Counted from the stretch's first letter, positions 49,248 to 59,058 are shown. The stretch: 64,000 nt of DNA from Streptomyces lateritius (GCF_014649715.1 NZ_BMTO01000004.1:318390-382389), one strand, 5' to 3'. Numbers and translations: made by a program. Notes: generated from the sequence alone by a model not told the origin.

Positions 49248-50273
49248 GTGGCGGGTATCTCAGCGGGACGGTCAGCCCTGCGGATGGGACCCGCGGAGCT
49301 GGTGCAGGCGGCGGCCATGGCCCGCCGCTTCTACCTCGAGGGCAAGTCCAAGATCCAGATCGCCGAGGAGTTCGGCGTGAGCCGCTTCAAGGTGGCCCGG
49401 GTCCTGGAGACCGCCCTCGAACGCGACCTCGTGCGCATCGAGATCCGCGTACCCGCAGAGCTGGACGCCGAACGCTCCGACGCGCTCCGCGCCCGCTACG
49501 GGCTCCGCCACGCCGTCGTCGTCGAGTCTCCGGCGGAGGGCGAGGACGAATCGCCCGACCCGGAGAACCTCGGCGAGGTCGCGGCCGACCTGCTCGGCGA
49601 GCTGGTCACCGAGGGCGATGTCCTGGGCCTGGCCTGGGGCCGTTCCACCATCCACATGGCCGCGGCCCTCGACCGGCTGCCCCCGTGCACGGTCGTGCAG
49701 CTCACGGGCGTGTACGACGCCGGCACCGCCGAGCGCGGCTCGGTCGAGGCGGTACGGCGGGCGGCGCAGGTCTCCGGCGGCGAGGCGCACCCCATCTACG
49801 CGCCGATGCTGCTGCCCGACCCGGCCACCGCGGCCGCGCTGCGCAACCAGACCGGTATCGCGCGGGCCTTCGAGTACTTCGACAAGGTGACGGTCGCGTG
49901 TGTGTCGATCGGCTCCTGGGAGCCCGGCATCTCGACGGTGCACGACATGCTCTCGGACGAGGAGCGCGCCCACTACGCCTCGCTCGGCGTCGCCGCGGAG
50001 ATGTCCGCGCACCTCTTCGACGCCGACGGGCGCCGGGTGGGCCGCGACCTGGGCGAGCGCTGTATCACCGTCGAGGCCGACCGGCTGCGCCGCATCCCCG
50101 AGGTCGTGGCCATCGCGGGCGGTCAGCGCAAGGCGGCGGCGATCGGCGCGGTCCTGCGGTCGGGTCTCGTCACCAGTCTCGTGACCGACCGGGCGGCGGC
50201 GGACTTCCTCCTCACCGAGTCCGCCCCCGGTCCGCGCCCGGCCCTCGACCGCACGGACCCGGACGACGTCTGA
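49248..50273 (+). CDS. Sugar-binding transcriptional regulator, SorC/DeoR family
   Basis: This 341-residue regulator has an N-terminal HTH (KIQIAEEFGVSRFKVARVLETA) and a C-terminal phosphosugar-binding domain of the SorC type (LGLAWGRST, VQLTGVYD). Its effector is likely a sugar phosphate. The GTG at 49248 has GAGGAG six bases upstream; a GTG at 49224 is also in frame. A 15-bp direct repeat straddles its stop codon (50256-50270 and 50274-50288). Confidence 0.9.
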   Translation: MAGISAGRSALRMGPAELVQAAAMARRFYLEGKSKIQIAEEFGVSRFKVARVLETALERDLVRIEIRVPAELDAERSDALRARYGLRHAVVVESPAEGEDESPDPENLGEVAADLLGELVTEGDVLGLAWGRSTIHMAAALDRLPPCTVVQLTGVYDAGTAERGSVEAVRRAAQVSGGEAHPIYAPMLLPDPATAAALRNQTGIARAFEYFDKVTVACVSIGSWEPGISTVHDMLSDEERAHYASLGVAAEMSAHLFDADGRRVGRDLGERCITVEADRLRRIPEVVAIAGGQRKAAAIGAVLRSGLVTSLVTDRAAADFLLTESAPGPRPALDRTDPDDV

Positions 50274-50330
50274 GACCCGGACGACGTCCCAGGCCGCGGC
50301 GGCCACGACGGTCGCCCCCGACGGAGTCCC

Positions 50331-50390
50331 GGGGAGGGGAAGGCGTGCACCGACGACCAGTACGAGACCTTCCGGGAGGTCCTCCCCGAT
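50331..50390 (+). pseudogene. Vestige of a barnase/RNase Sa-type ribonuclease C-terminus
   Basis: One frame reads GEGKACTDDQYETFREVLP immediately before the barstar start codon. This resembles the C-terminal TDDHYxTF core of the guanyl-specific ribonucleases that are normally encoded just upstream of barstar. The catalytic His position is Gln. No further homology was seen upstream in the 115-bp gap, so only a remnant is left. This is a short match and needs a database check. Confidence 0.5.
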
Positions 50391-50751
50391 GAAGCTCGAC
50401 GAGGCGCTCCGTCACCCCGTCCTCCTCGACCTGCACGGCGTCGGGGACAAGGCCGCCTTCATGGACCGGTGCGCCACCGCCCTCGCTCTCCCGGACTGGT
50501 TCGGCCGGAACTGGGACGCACTCGCCGACTGTCTGACCGATCTCCCCGAACCTGGACCGGTCGCCCTCGTCGTCACCGGCTGGCAGGTCTACGCCGAGGC
50601 CCACCCCCTGGAGTGGCGCCTCGCCCAGGACGTCTTCGCCACGGCCGTCGACGAACGCCCCACCCACCTCACCATCCTGCTCGCCCTGGGAGGCTCCCCG
50701 GGGGACTTTCTTGGAGGATCCGACAGAGGCGGTCCCGCAAGCCTCGGATGA
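50389..50751 (+). CDS. Barstar family ribonuclease inhibitor
   Basis: This 120-residue protein has the barstar signature FGRNWDALADCLTDL, LVVTGWQVYAEA and a beta strand LTILLALGG. Barstars bind and block barnase-type RNases. The usual partner RNase gene is not intact; a probable vestige lies directly upstream. It could still protect against RNases from competitors or act as an orphan. The ATG has AGGTCC-like spacing only, so the ribosome site is weak. Confidence 0.88.
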   Translation: MKLDEALRHPVLLDLHGVGDKAAFMDRCATALALPDWFGRNWDALADCLTDLPEPGPVALVVTGWQVYAEAHPLEWRLAQDVFATAVDERPTHLTILLALGGSPGDFLGGSDRGGPASLG

Positions 50752-50791
50752 ATCGCCCGGGACCGGTTCCCGCACCGCCGTGGGACAATGA

Positions 50792-52300
<1,509 letters not shown>

Positions 52301-52470
52301 GTCGTGTCCGGAAGGTAGCGCCGTCTGCCCGCAGGGCAGGCTCGCGGTGTCTGGTGCGTGCGATCGCGAGGCGGAGGGTCGCCCTCGTCCTGGGCGTACT
52401 CGGGTGATCCCGACAACGAGGCGAGCGTGCGTGCCAGGCGTCGCGGGCCAGGCGGGACTTCACGGACAAC
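52301..52470 (+). mobile_element. MITE-like dispersed repeat, copy 2
   Basis: About 170 bp directly after the guaB1-like stop codon. The left end is gtcgtgtccggaaggtagcg; the right end, reading inward, is gttgtccgtgaagtcccgcc. It aligns throughout with copies 1 and 3. It is non-coding. Confidence 0.88.
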
Positions 52471-52494
52471 GGCCCGGTTCCGGTACGCCGGTCC

Positions 52495-52539
52495 ACGCCG
52501 AAGGGCCCCCGCGAGAGACTCGCGGGGGCCCTTCGGCGT
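52495..52539. terminator. Bidirectional terminator between guaB1-like and SGNH genes
   Basis: Perfect 21-bp arms (52495-52515 and 52519-52539) with a three-base loop lie between two convergent genes. Confidence 0.85.
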
Positions 52540-52550
52540 ACCCGCGGCGC

Positions 52551-53579
52551 TCACGCCGGTGCGTGGGGGCGCAGTGCTCGGGCGACCGCCGCCGCGATGC
52601 GCGCGTGGCCCGCGTCGTCGGGGTGCAGGCCGTCCGCCAGGTGCTCGGGGCCGAGGAGGCCCCGGCCGGAGAGCACCAGGAGCCGCTGGTCGCCCTCCGA
52701 GGCCAGGTCGCGGCCCGCGTGCTCCATCGCGGCGCGCAGGTCGTCCAGGGTGGCACCCACGGCGTTGCGGGTGGTCTCGGCCTCCGGGCGCAGGACGGGC
52801 GAGAGGATCAGCAGCGGGGCGTCCGGGTGGCCCCGGCGGACGAGCCCGACGTAGGCGCGGACCGTCTCGTACAGCCGGTCGGCCGAAGAGGGCGCCTCGG
52901 ACCAGCAGTTGGTGCCGAAGGCCAGGGTGACGAGCTCGCCGGGGAGGCGTGCGAGCTGCTCGGCGAGGGGTAGCTCACCGCGCGCCCCGCCCGCGAACCC
53001 GAGGTTGACCGTGTCCAGGCCGAGCGTCCTCCCGGCCGTCGCCGGCCAGGAGTGGGCGGGCCGTGTCGACCACCAGCCCTCGGTGATCGAGTCGCCGTGC
53101 ACCAGCCAGCGCGGCCGGGCAGGGGCGGGCGAGAGCACGCCGCCCACCGCGCGCAGGCCGAGGATCACCGGCGCCCGGTCCTCGGGCGGATGAACGCTGA
53201 AAACCCCTCCGCCTGAGGGGAGTCCGAGCCTGACCGTGGCCTCCTCGGCCGGCTCAGTCGTTACCTCGCCGACGCATCGCGCGCCGCGCCACAGCGCGAA
53301 GCAGTGCGGCAGGGACCCCGGCGAGGCGGCCCGGTAACGCAGCTCGACCGACCGGGTGCCCGGCGCGGCCGTGAACTCCACCCGTACCCCGATGGGCAGG
53401 GCGGCCCGCTCCACGGTGTCCCAGGGCAGCCGGTCGAGGTCGGCGGGGTCGGCGCGCACCGCGCGCCCCCGGTCGAGCCATGCCGTACCCCGCAGAAAGG
53501 GTTCCGGGTCGAGCCAGTCCGCCGCCACCTCCTCCGGTCGGAGGGGTGCGGAGCGCTCGCGGAGTGGGTCGGCCGGCAT
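52551..53579 (-). CDS. SGNH/GDSL hydrolase family protein
   Basis: This 342-residue hydrolase has an N-terminal beta-sandwich region and a C-terminal SGNH domain with WLVHGDSITEGW (nucleophile Ser), FGTNCWS, and DGLHPDDAGH (catalytic Asp and His). Relatives are esterases or carbohydrate deacetylases; the substrate is not known. No signal peptide is seen. The ATG at 53579 matches the domain start; an in-frame upstream ATG would add an unlike Cys/His-rich segment. It is divergent to the permease operon. Confidence 0.88.
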   Translation of the reverse strand: MPADPLRERSAPLRPEEVAADWLDPEPFLRGTAWLDRGRAVRADPADLDRLPWDTVERAALPIGVRVEFTAAPGTRSVELRYRAASPGSLPHCFALWRGARCVGEVTTEPAEEATVRLGLPSGGGVFSVHPPEDRAPVILGLRAVGGVLSPAPARPRWLVHGDSITEGWWSTRPAHSWPATAGRTLGLDTVNLGFAGGARGELPLAEQLARLPGELVTLAFGTNCWSEAPSSADRLYETVRAYVGLVRRGHPDAPLLILSPVLRPEAETTRNAVGATLDDLRAAMEHAGRDLASEGDQRLLVLSGRGLLGPEHLADGLHPDDAGHARIAAAVARALRPHAPA

Positions 53580-53640
53580 GAGAAGTGCATGCCACGCCGG
53601 AGGCGCTTCACACCCCTGATGTGTCGATTCATGCGGTGAG

Positions 53641-53697
53641 GCGCAATGTTTCCCCGTCTGTGCCCCAAGAGCGCAATGATCATACGCAGGTGCGCAA
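53641..53697 (+). promoter_or_regulatory. Three GCGCAA boxes upstream of the permease-lrp operon
   Basis: GCGCAA occurs at 53641, 53671 and 53692, with start-to-start spacings of 30 and 21 bp, close to three and two helical turns. The same kind of array lies upstream of davA. It is a candidate operator for the Lrp/AsnC protein. Confidence 0.6.
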
Positions 53698-53707
53698 CAA
53701 CCCTGCA

Positions 53708-53737
53708 TTACGGACGCGAAGCGTGAAGGCTTAGGCT
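53708..53737 (+). promoter_or_regulatory. Candidate promoter of the permease operon
   Basis: TTACGG (53708-53713), an 18-bp spacer and TAGGCT (53732-53737) lie 16 bp after the start of the last GCGCAA box. Confidence 0.45.
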
Positions 53738-53869
53738 CGTGCCTCGTACCAGGAGTGGCGGCGACCGCCTGCTCGGCGGTCCCCCATCCCTCGCGGGTTC
53801 CTTTTCCCCCTGCTCGCGTGCCGCCGCGGTCGTCGCGTCCCGACAGGCAGCGATCAAGGAGCCCCCGCA

Positions 53870-55333
53870 GTGCTGGATCAAGGCACAGCCCCGCCGGCCA
53901 CCGAGCCGACCGTCCCCAAGAGCTCGGTGCTCTCCGCCCTCACCCGACGCAAGCCGGTGGAACAGCTGGTCGCGGAGGGTGGACAGGGTGAGGGCGGCAG
54001 TCTTCGCCGCACGCTCTCGATGTGGCAGCTGACCATGATCAGCATCGGTGCCACGCTCGGTACCGGCATCTTCGTCGTGCTCGGCGAGGCTGTTCCGCTG
54101 GCGGGTCCGGCCGTCACCGTCGCCTTCGTCTTCGCGGGCCTCACGGCGCTCTTCTCCGCCCTCTCGTACGCGGAACTGGCCGGCACCATCCCTGTCGCGG
54201 GCTCCTCCTACTCGTATGCGTACGCAACGATGGGTGAAGTCGTCGCCTGGATCTGCGGCTGGTGTCTGCTCCTGGAGTACGGCGTCTCCGTAGCGGCCGT
54301 GGCCGTCGGCTGGGGTGACTACCTCAACGAGCTCCTCGACGGCACCATCGGCGTGACCCTGCCCACGGTGCTCACCGCGCCCCCCGGCGACGGCGGCATC
54401 TTCAACCTGCCCGCCCTGATCGTCGTGATGCTGGCGATGGTGTTCCTGCTCGGCGGCGCCAAGGAGTCCGCCCGCGCCAACACGATCATGGTGTTCGTCA
54501 AGATCGCCTCGCTGGCGCTGTTCTGCGCGGTGGGCTTCCTCGGCTTCAAGTCCGGCAACTACGCGGACTTCATGCCGCTGGGCGTCAGCAGCATCGGCGC
54601 CGCCGGCGCCATCCTCTTCTTCTCGTACATCGGCTTCGACGCCGCCTCCACCGCGGGTGAAGAGGCCAAGAACCCCAAGCGTGACCTGCCGCGGGCGATC
54701 ATGCTCTCCCTGGTCGTCGTCACCGCGCTCTACGTCCTCGTCGCCGCGGTCGCCGTCGGCGCCTGGGACTGGAAGAAGTTCGCCGGCACCGATGCCACCC
54801 TCGCCGCGATCATGAACGACGTCACCGGCCAGAGCTTCTGGGGCACCCTGCTCGCCGCCGGCGCGGTGATCTCCATCGCCAGCGTCGTCCTCACCGTGCT
54901 CTACGGCCAGACCCGCATCCTCTTCGCGATGTCCCGCGACCGCCTGGTGCCGAAGGTCTTCGGCAAGGTGAGCCCGAAGACCGGGACCCCCCGCGTCAAC
55001 ACCGTGATCGTCTCGCTCTTCTGCGGCATTCTCGCCGCGGCCGTTCCGCTCGGCGAGCTGGTGAACGCGACCAGCATCGGCACGCTCTTCGCCTTCGCCC
55101 TGGTCAACATCGCGGTCGTGGTGCTCCGCTACCGCCGCCCCGACATGGACCGCTCCTTCAAGGTTCCCTTCGGCCCGCTCTTCCCCGTGCTCGGTTTCGT
55201 CTTCTGCGGATACAGCATGTACAGCCTCGACCTGATCACCTGGGCGTACTTCGGTGCGTGGATGGCGGTCGGCCTCGTGTTCTACTTCCTGTACGGCATG
55301 CGCCGCTCCCGTCTGGCCACCGCAGAGAAGTGA
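53870..55333 (+). CDS. APC-superfamily amino acid permease, probably for basic amino acids
   Basis: This 487-residue permease has about 12 membrane helices. Visible segments are IGATLGTGIFVVLGEAVPLAGPA (helix 1, with the unwound GTGIF), FFSYIGFDAASTAGEEAKNP and RILFAMSRDRLVP. These are typical of the cationic amino acid transporter branch. The GTG at 53870 has AAGGAGC eight bases upstream. Ten bases later starts an Lrp regulator, and a lysine monooxygenase pair lies downstream, so lysine is the favoured substrate. Confidence 0.88.
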   Translation: MLDQGTAPPATEPTVPKSSVLSALTRRKPVEQLVAEGGQGEGGSLRRTLSMWQLTMISIGATLGTGIFVVLGEAVPLAGPAVTVAFVFAGLTALFSALSYAELAGTIPVAGSSYSYAYATMGEVVAWICGWCLLLEYGVSVAAVAVGWGDYLNELLDGTIGVTLPTVLTAPPGDGGIFNLPALIVVMLAMVFLLGGAKESARANTIMVFVKIASLALFCAVGFLGFKSGNYADFMPLGVSSIGAAGAILFFSYIGFDAASTAGEEAKNPKRDLPRAIMLSLVVVTALYVLVAAVAVGAWDWKKFAGTDATLAAIMNDVTGQSFWGTLLAAGAVISIASVVLTVLYGQTRILFAMSRDRLVPKVFGKVSPKTGTPRVNTVIVSLFCGILAAAVPLGELVNATSIGTLFAFALVNIAVVVLRYRRPDMDRSFKVPFGPLFPVLGFVFCGYSMYSLDLITWAYFGAWMAVGLVFYFLYGMRRSRLATAEK

Positions 55334-55343
55334 TCCACCCGTA

Positions 55344-55799
55344 GTGCGACTCAACGACCTCGACGAACGCATCGTCCACGCTCTCGCGGAGGACGCCCGC
55401 CGCTCGTATGCCGACATCGGCTCGCTCGTCGGTCTCTCCGCGCCCGCCGTGAAGCGGCGCGTGGACCGGCTCCGGGCCGAGGGCGCCATCACCGGCTTCA
55501 CCGTACGGGTGGACCCGGCGGCGCTCGGCTGGGAGACCGAGGGGTTCGTCGAGATCTACTGTCGCCACAACACCTCGCCGAACGACATCCGGCGAGGCCT
55601 GGAGCGCTACCCCGAGGTGGTGTCCGCGTCGACCGTCACCGGCGACGCGGACGCCGTCGTGCAGGTCTTCGCCTCGGACATGCGCCACTTCGAGCGCGTC
55701 CTGGAGCGGATCGCGGGCGAGCCGTTCGTGGAGCGCACCAAGTCCGTGCTCGTGCTCTCGCCACTGCTGCGGCGCTTCTCCTCCGGCTCGCCCGCTTAG
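55344..55799 (+). CDS. Lrp/AsnC family transcriptional regulator
   Basis: This 151-residue regulator has an N-terminal HTH (LNDLDERIVHALAEDARRSYADIGSLVG then SAPAVKRRVDRL) and a RAM ligand-binding domain (VSASTVTGDADAVVQVFASD). Lrp/AsnC proteins bind amino acids and work as octamers on phased sites. It forms an operon with the APC permease and lies before davA. Its TAG stop abuts a MITE-like repeat copy. Confidence 0.93.
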   Translation: MRLNDLDERIVHALAEDARRSYADIGSLVGLSAPAVKRRVDRLRAEGAITGFTVRVDPAALGWETEGFVEIYCRHNTSPNDIRRGLERYPEVVSASTVTGDADAVVQVFASDMRHFERVLERIAGEPFVERTKSVLVLSPLLRRFSSGSPA

Positions 55800-55964
55800 G
55801 CCGTGTCCGGGAAGTAGCGCCGTCTGCCCGCAGGGCAGGGCCCGCGACTTCTGGTGCGTGCGACCGCAAGGCGGAGGGTCGCCCTCGTACCGGGCGTACT
55901 CGGGTGATTCCGGCAACGCGGCGAGCGTGCGTGCCAGGCGTCGCGGGCGAGGCGGGACACGGCC
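55800..55964 (+). mobile_element. MITE-like dispersed repeat, copy 3
   Basis: About 165 bp directly after the Lrp stop codon. The left end is ccgtgtccgggaagtagcg; the right end is shortened relative to copy 2 by about eight bases (ggcgggacacggcc). It is non-coding. It lies next to the decayed secreted-protein remnant. Confidence 0.85.
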
Positions 55965-56193
55965 CAGGCGGTCGTGCCCGCCGTTGTCGTCCACGGAGAC
56001 GCCGACGCGACTTGTCCTCGAGGGCCGGCACGTCGCTGCCGGTGACCATGCCCGTGACGAGGGCCACCCTGCCGCCCGTCACGAGGCGGCCGGCCTTTCA
56101 CGACGGAGCAGCCGCCCCGGCCGTGATCAGTACGGTGGCGGCCAGGGCGGTGATTCGGACGGCGGTTCGTGTCGGTCCTTTCGGCAGGTCAAC
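55965..56193 (-). pseudogene. Decayed N-terminus of a secreted protein
   Basis: On the minus strand from about 56193 the frame reads a signal-peptide-like stretch (KGPTRTAVRITALAATVLIT, then AGAAAPS), an in-frame TGA at 56098-56100, then VTGGRVALVTG in the same frame. A different frame reads VGVSVDDNGGHDRLGRVP before the MITE edge. This resembles the start of a secreted S8-type peptidase with a stop and a frameshift. It is a tentative reading. Confidence 0.35.
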
Positions 56194-56301
56194 CGGACGG
56201 CCACCACTCTTTCGCCCGGCCCGCCCCCGGGGCGTCGGGCCGTGGAACGGTCCGGTCCGCGCCGCGCGGCGGGGGAACCCCGCGTCCCCGGCACGAGGCG
56301 C
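56194..56301. other. Intergenic stretch between the remnant and the davA boxes
   Basis: The 55800-56445 gap is the longest without an intact gene. This part holds GC-rich sequence in which I see no gene, repeat or clear hairpin beyond short GC palindromes. Confidence 0.6.
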
Positions 56302-56360
56302 GCGCAACGAATCGCCGCCGGTCCGGCAGAGCGCGCAACGCTTAGACGGTCGGTCCGCAA
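56302..56360 (+). promoter_or_regulatory. Three (G/C)CGCAA boxes upstream of davA
   Basis: GCGCAACG occurs at 56302 and 56333, and CCGCAACG at 56355, giving start-to-start spacings of 31 and 22 bp. The array has nearly the geometry of the one before the permease. Confidence 0.6.
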
Positions 56361-56370
56361 CGGTCGCGCC

Positions 56371-56400
56371 TTGTCCCGGCAGAGCCCGGAACCGTACCGT
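56371..56400 (+). promoter_or_regulatory. Candidate promoter of davA
   Basis: TTGTCC (56371-56376), an 18-bp spacer and TACCGT (56395-56400). The -35 begins 16 bp after the start of the last box, as in the permease promoter. Confidence 0.4.
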
Positions 56401-56445
56401 TTTGACGTCTTCCTTCCACCCTCTCCACCCCGCGAGGTCCTGCCC

Positions 56446-57252
56446 ATGCCCCCGCTGCGCACCGCCCTGCTCCAGAGCTCCGGACAGCCCGGTGACGTGG
56501 CCGCCAACCTCACCGTCCTCGCGGACGCGGCCGAGCGGGCCGCGGCCACCGGCGCCCGCCTTCTCGTCGCCCCCGAGCTCTTCCTCACCGGCTACGCGAT
56601 CGGCGACGACGTCCCCCGTCTCGCCGAGCCCGCCGACGGCCCCTCGGCCGAGGCGGTCGCGGCCCTCGCCGCCCGCCACGGCCTGGCGATCGTCTACGGC
56701 TACCCGGAGCGGGACCCCGAGCGGCACGGCGTGGTCTACAACTCCGCCCAGCTGATCGGCGCCGACGGCACCCGCCTGGCGAACTACCGCAAGACCCACC
56801 TCTTCGGTTGCTTCGAGCAGAAGTGGTTCACCCCCGGTGAGCAGGCCGTCGTCCAGGCGGAGCTCGACGGAGTCCGGCTCGGCATGATGATCTGCTACGA
56901 CGTGGAGTTCCCGGAGAACGTCCGCTCGCACGCGCTCGCAGGCACCGACCTCCTCCTGGTGCCGACCGCGCAGATGCACCCCTTCCAGTTCGTCGCCGAG
57001 TCCGTGATCCCGGTCCGCGCCTTCGAGAACCAGATGTACGTGGCGTACGTGAACCGGACCGGACCCGAGGGCGAGTTCGAGTTCGTCGGACTCTCCACGC
57101 TCGCCGGCCCCGACGGGACCGCCCGCGCCCGCGCCGGCCGCGGCGAGGACCTCGTCTTCGGCGAGGTCGACCCCGCCTTCCTGGCGGCCTCCCGCGAGAA
57201 CAACCCCTACCTGCGGGACCGCCGCCCCGGCCTCTACGGCTCGCTCGTCTGA
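56446..57252 (+). CDS. davA: Carbon-nitrogen hydrolase, 5-aminovaleramidase (DavA-like)
   Basis: This 268-residue nitrilase-superfamily amidase has the catalytic triad E44 (APELFLTGY), K116 (NYRKTHLF) and C150 (MICYDVEFPE). Length and segments such as VYGYPER and NYRKTHLFG resemble Pseudomonas DavA, which hydrolyses 5-aminovaleramide to 5-aminovalerate. Its partner davB-like gene follows by 73 bp. The assignment rests on this pairing and my memory of DavA; a related amide substrate is possible. Confidence 0.82.
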   Translation: MPPLRTALLQSSGQPGDVAANLTVLADAAERAAATGARLLVAPELFLTGYAIGDDVPRLAEPADGPSAEAVAALAARHGLAIVYGYPERDPERHGVVYNSAQLIGADGTRLANYRKTHLFGCFEQKWFTPGEQAVVQAELDGVRLGMMICYDVEFPENVRSHALAGTDLLLVPTAQMHPFQFVAESVIPVRAFENQMYVAYVNRTGPEGEFEFVGLSTLAGPDGTARARAGRGEDLVFGEVDPAFLAASRENNPYLRDRRPGLYGSLV

Positions 57253-57325
57253 TCCGGGCCCTTCGAGCCGCCCCTCCGCCTTCCTGCCCCTCCCCAGTCT
57301 TTTCCGTGCAAGGAGTCCGTACCCC

Positions 57326-59020
57326 ATGACGTCCACGGTGCCCACCGCCGTCCAGCACACCGACGCGCAGCCGCCGATCACCATGTTCGGTCCGGACTTC
57401 CCGTACGCCTACGACGATTTCCTGGCACACCCGGCCGGGCTGGGCCAGATACCCGCGACCGAGCACGGCACCGAGGTCGCCGTCATCGGCGGCGGTCTCT
57501 CCGGCATCATCGCCGCGTACGAGCTGATGAAGATGGGCCTCAAGCCCGTCGTCTACGAGGCCGACCAGATCGGCGGCCGGCTGCGTACCGTCGGCTTCGA
57601 GGGCACCGGCACCGAAGGCCTGACCGCCGAGATGGGCGCCATGCGCTTCCCGCCCTCCTCCACGGCGTTCCAGCACTACATCGATCTCGTGGGCCTGGAG
57701 ACGCGGGCCTTCCCGAACCCGCTCGCCGAGTCGACCCCCTCGACCGTCGTCGACCTCAAGGGCGAGTCGCACTACGCCACGACCGTCGACGACCTCCCGC
57801 AGGTCTACCGCGACGTGATGAACGCCTGGAACGCCTGCCTGGAGGAGGGCGCCGACTTCTCCGACATGAACCAGGCGATGCGCGAGCGCGACGTGCCGCG
57901 CATCCGCGAGATCTGGGCCAAGCTCGTCGAGAAGCTCGACAACCAGACCTTCTACGGCTTCCTGTGCGAGTCGGAGGCCTTCAAGTCCTTCCGGCACCGC
58001 GAGATCTTCGGCCAGGTCGGCTTCGGCACCGGCGGCTGGGACACCGACTTCCCCAACTCCATCCTGGAGATCCTGCGCGTCGTCTACACCGAGGCCGACG
58101 ACCACCACCGCGGCATCGTGGGCGGCTCCCAGCAGCTGCCGCTGCGCCTGTGGGAGCGCGAGCCGGAGAAGATCGTGCACTGGGCGCAGGGCACCTCGCT
58201 GTCCTCGCTCCACGGTGGCGAGCCGAAGCCCGCGGTGACCCGCCTCAACCGCACCGCCGGCAACCGGATCACCGTCACGGACGCCTCCGGGGACATCCGT
58301 ACGTACCAGGCGGCGATCTTCACCGCCCAGTCGTGGATGCTGCTCTCCAAGATCGCCTGCGACGACTCGCTCTTCCCGATCGACCACTGGACGGCGATCG
58401 AGCGCACCCACTACATGGAGAGCTCCAAGCTCTTCGTCCCCGTGGACCGGCCGTTCTGGCTGGACAAGGACGAGGAGACCGGGCGGGACGTCATGTCGAT
58501 GACGCTGACCGACCGGATGACCCGCGGCACGTACCTCCTGGATGACGGCCCGGACAAGCCGGCCGTCATCTGCCTGTCGTACACCTGGTGCGACGACAGC
58601 CTGAAGTGGCTGCCGCTGTCCGCGAACGAGCGGATGGAGGTCATGCTGAAGTCGCTCGGCGAGATCTACCCGAAGGTCGACATCCGCAAGCACATCATCG
58701 GCAACCCGGTGACCGTGTCCTGGGAGAACGAGCCCTACTTCATGGGCGCCTTCAAGGCGAACCTGCCGGGTCACTACCGCTACCAGCGGCGTCTGTTCAC
58801 GCACTTCATGCAGGACCGGCTGCCCGAGGACAAGCGGGGCATCTTCCTCGCGGGCGACGACATCTCCTGGACGGCCGGCTGGGCCGAGGGCGCCGTGCAG
58901 ACCGCGCTGAACGCGGTGTGGGGCGTGATGCACCACTTCGGCGGCGCGACCGACGCCACCAACCCCGGCCCGGGTGACGTGTACGACGAGATCGCCCCGG
59001 TGGAGCTCCCGGAGGACTGA
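57326..59020 (+). CDS. davB: FAD-dependent L-lysine 2-monooxygenase (DavB-like)
   Basis: This 564-residue flavin amine oxidase-fold enzyme has the FAD-binding GGGLSG at 55-60, GGRLRTVGFEG, and the C-terminal GIFLAGDDISWTAGWAEGA. Its N-terminal ITMFGPDFPYAYDDFLAHPA and HPAGLGQIPA segments closely match Pseudomonas L-lysine 2-monooxygenase, which forms 5-aminovaleramide and CO2. Tryptophan 2-monooxygenases are homologous, so an auxin-type route is the main alternative. The ATG follows GGAGTCC. A terminator follows. Confidence 0.85.
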   Translation: MTSTVPTAVQHTDAQPPITMFGPDFPYAYDDFLAHPAGLGQIPATEHGTEVAVIGGGLSGIIAAYELMKMGLKPVVYEADQIGGRLRTVGFEGTGTEGLTAEMGAMRFPPSSTAFQHYIDLVGLETRAFPNPLAESTPSTVVDLKGESHYATTVDDLPQVYRDVMNAWNACLEEGADFSDMNQAMRERDVPRIREIWAKLVEKLDNQTFYGFLCESEAFKSFRHREIFGQVGFGTGGWDTDFPNSILEILRVVYTEADDHHRGIVGGSQQLPLRLWEREPEKIVHWAQGTSLSSLHGGEPKPAVTRLNRTAGNRITVTDASGDIRTYQAAIFTAQSWMLLSKIACDDSLFPIDHWTAIERTHYMESSKLFVPVDRPFWLDKDEETGRDVMSMTLTDRMTRGTYLLDDGPDKPAVICLSYTWCDDSLKWLPLSANERMEVMLKSLGEIYPKVDIRKHIIGNPVTVSWENEPYFMGAFKANLPGHYRYQRRLFTHFMQDRLPEDKRGIFLAGDDISWTAGWAEGAVQTALNAVWGVMHHFGGATDATNPGPGDVYDEIAPVELPED

Positions 59021-59058
59021 CCCCGCAGCACGCACCCAGGCAGCACGCGCACAGACGG

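Noticed and set aside
56446..59020. An auxin (indole-3-acetamide) pathway encoded by the oxidase and amidase.
   Set aside because: The oxidase N-terminal segments match lysine 2-monooxygenase better, and the amidase is of nitrilase type like DavA rather than the amidase-signature IaaH. It remains the main alternative.
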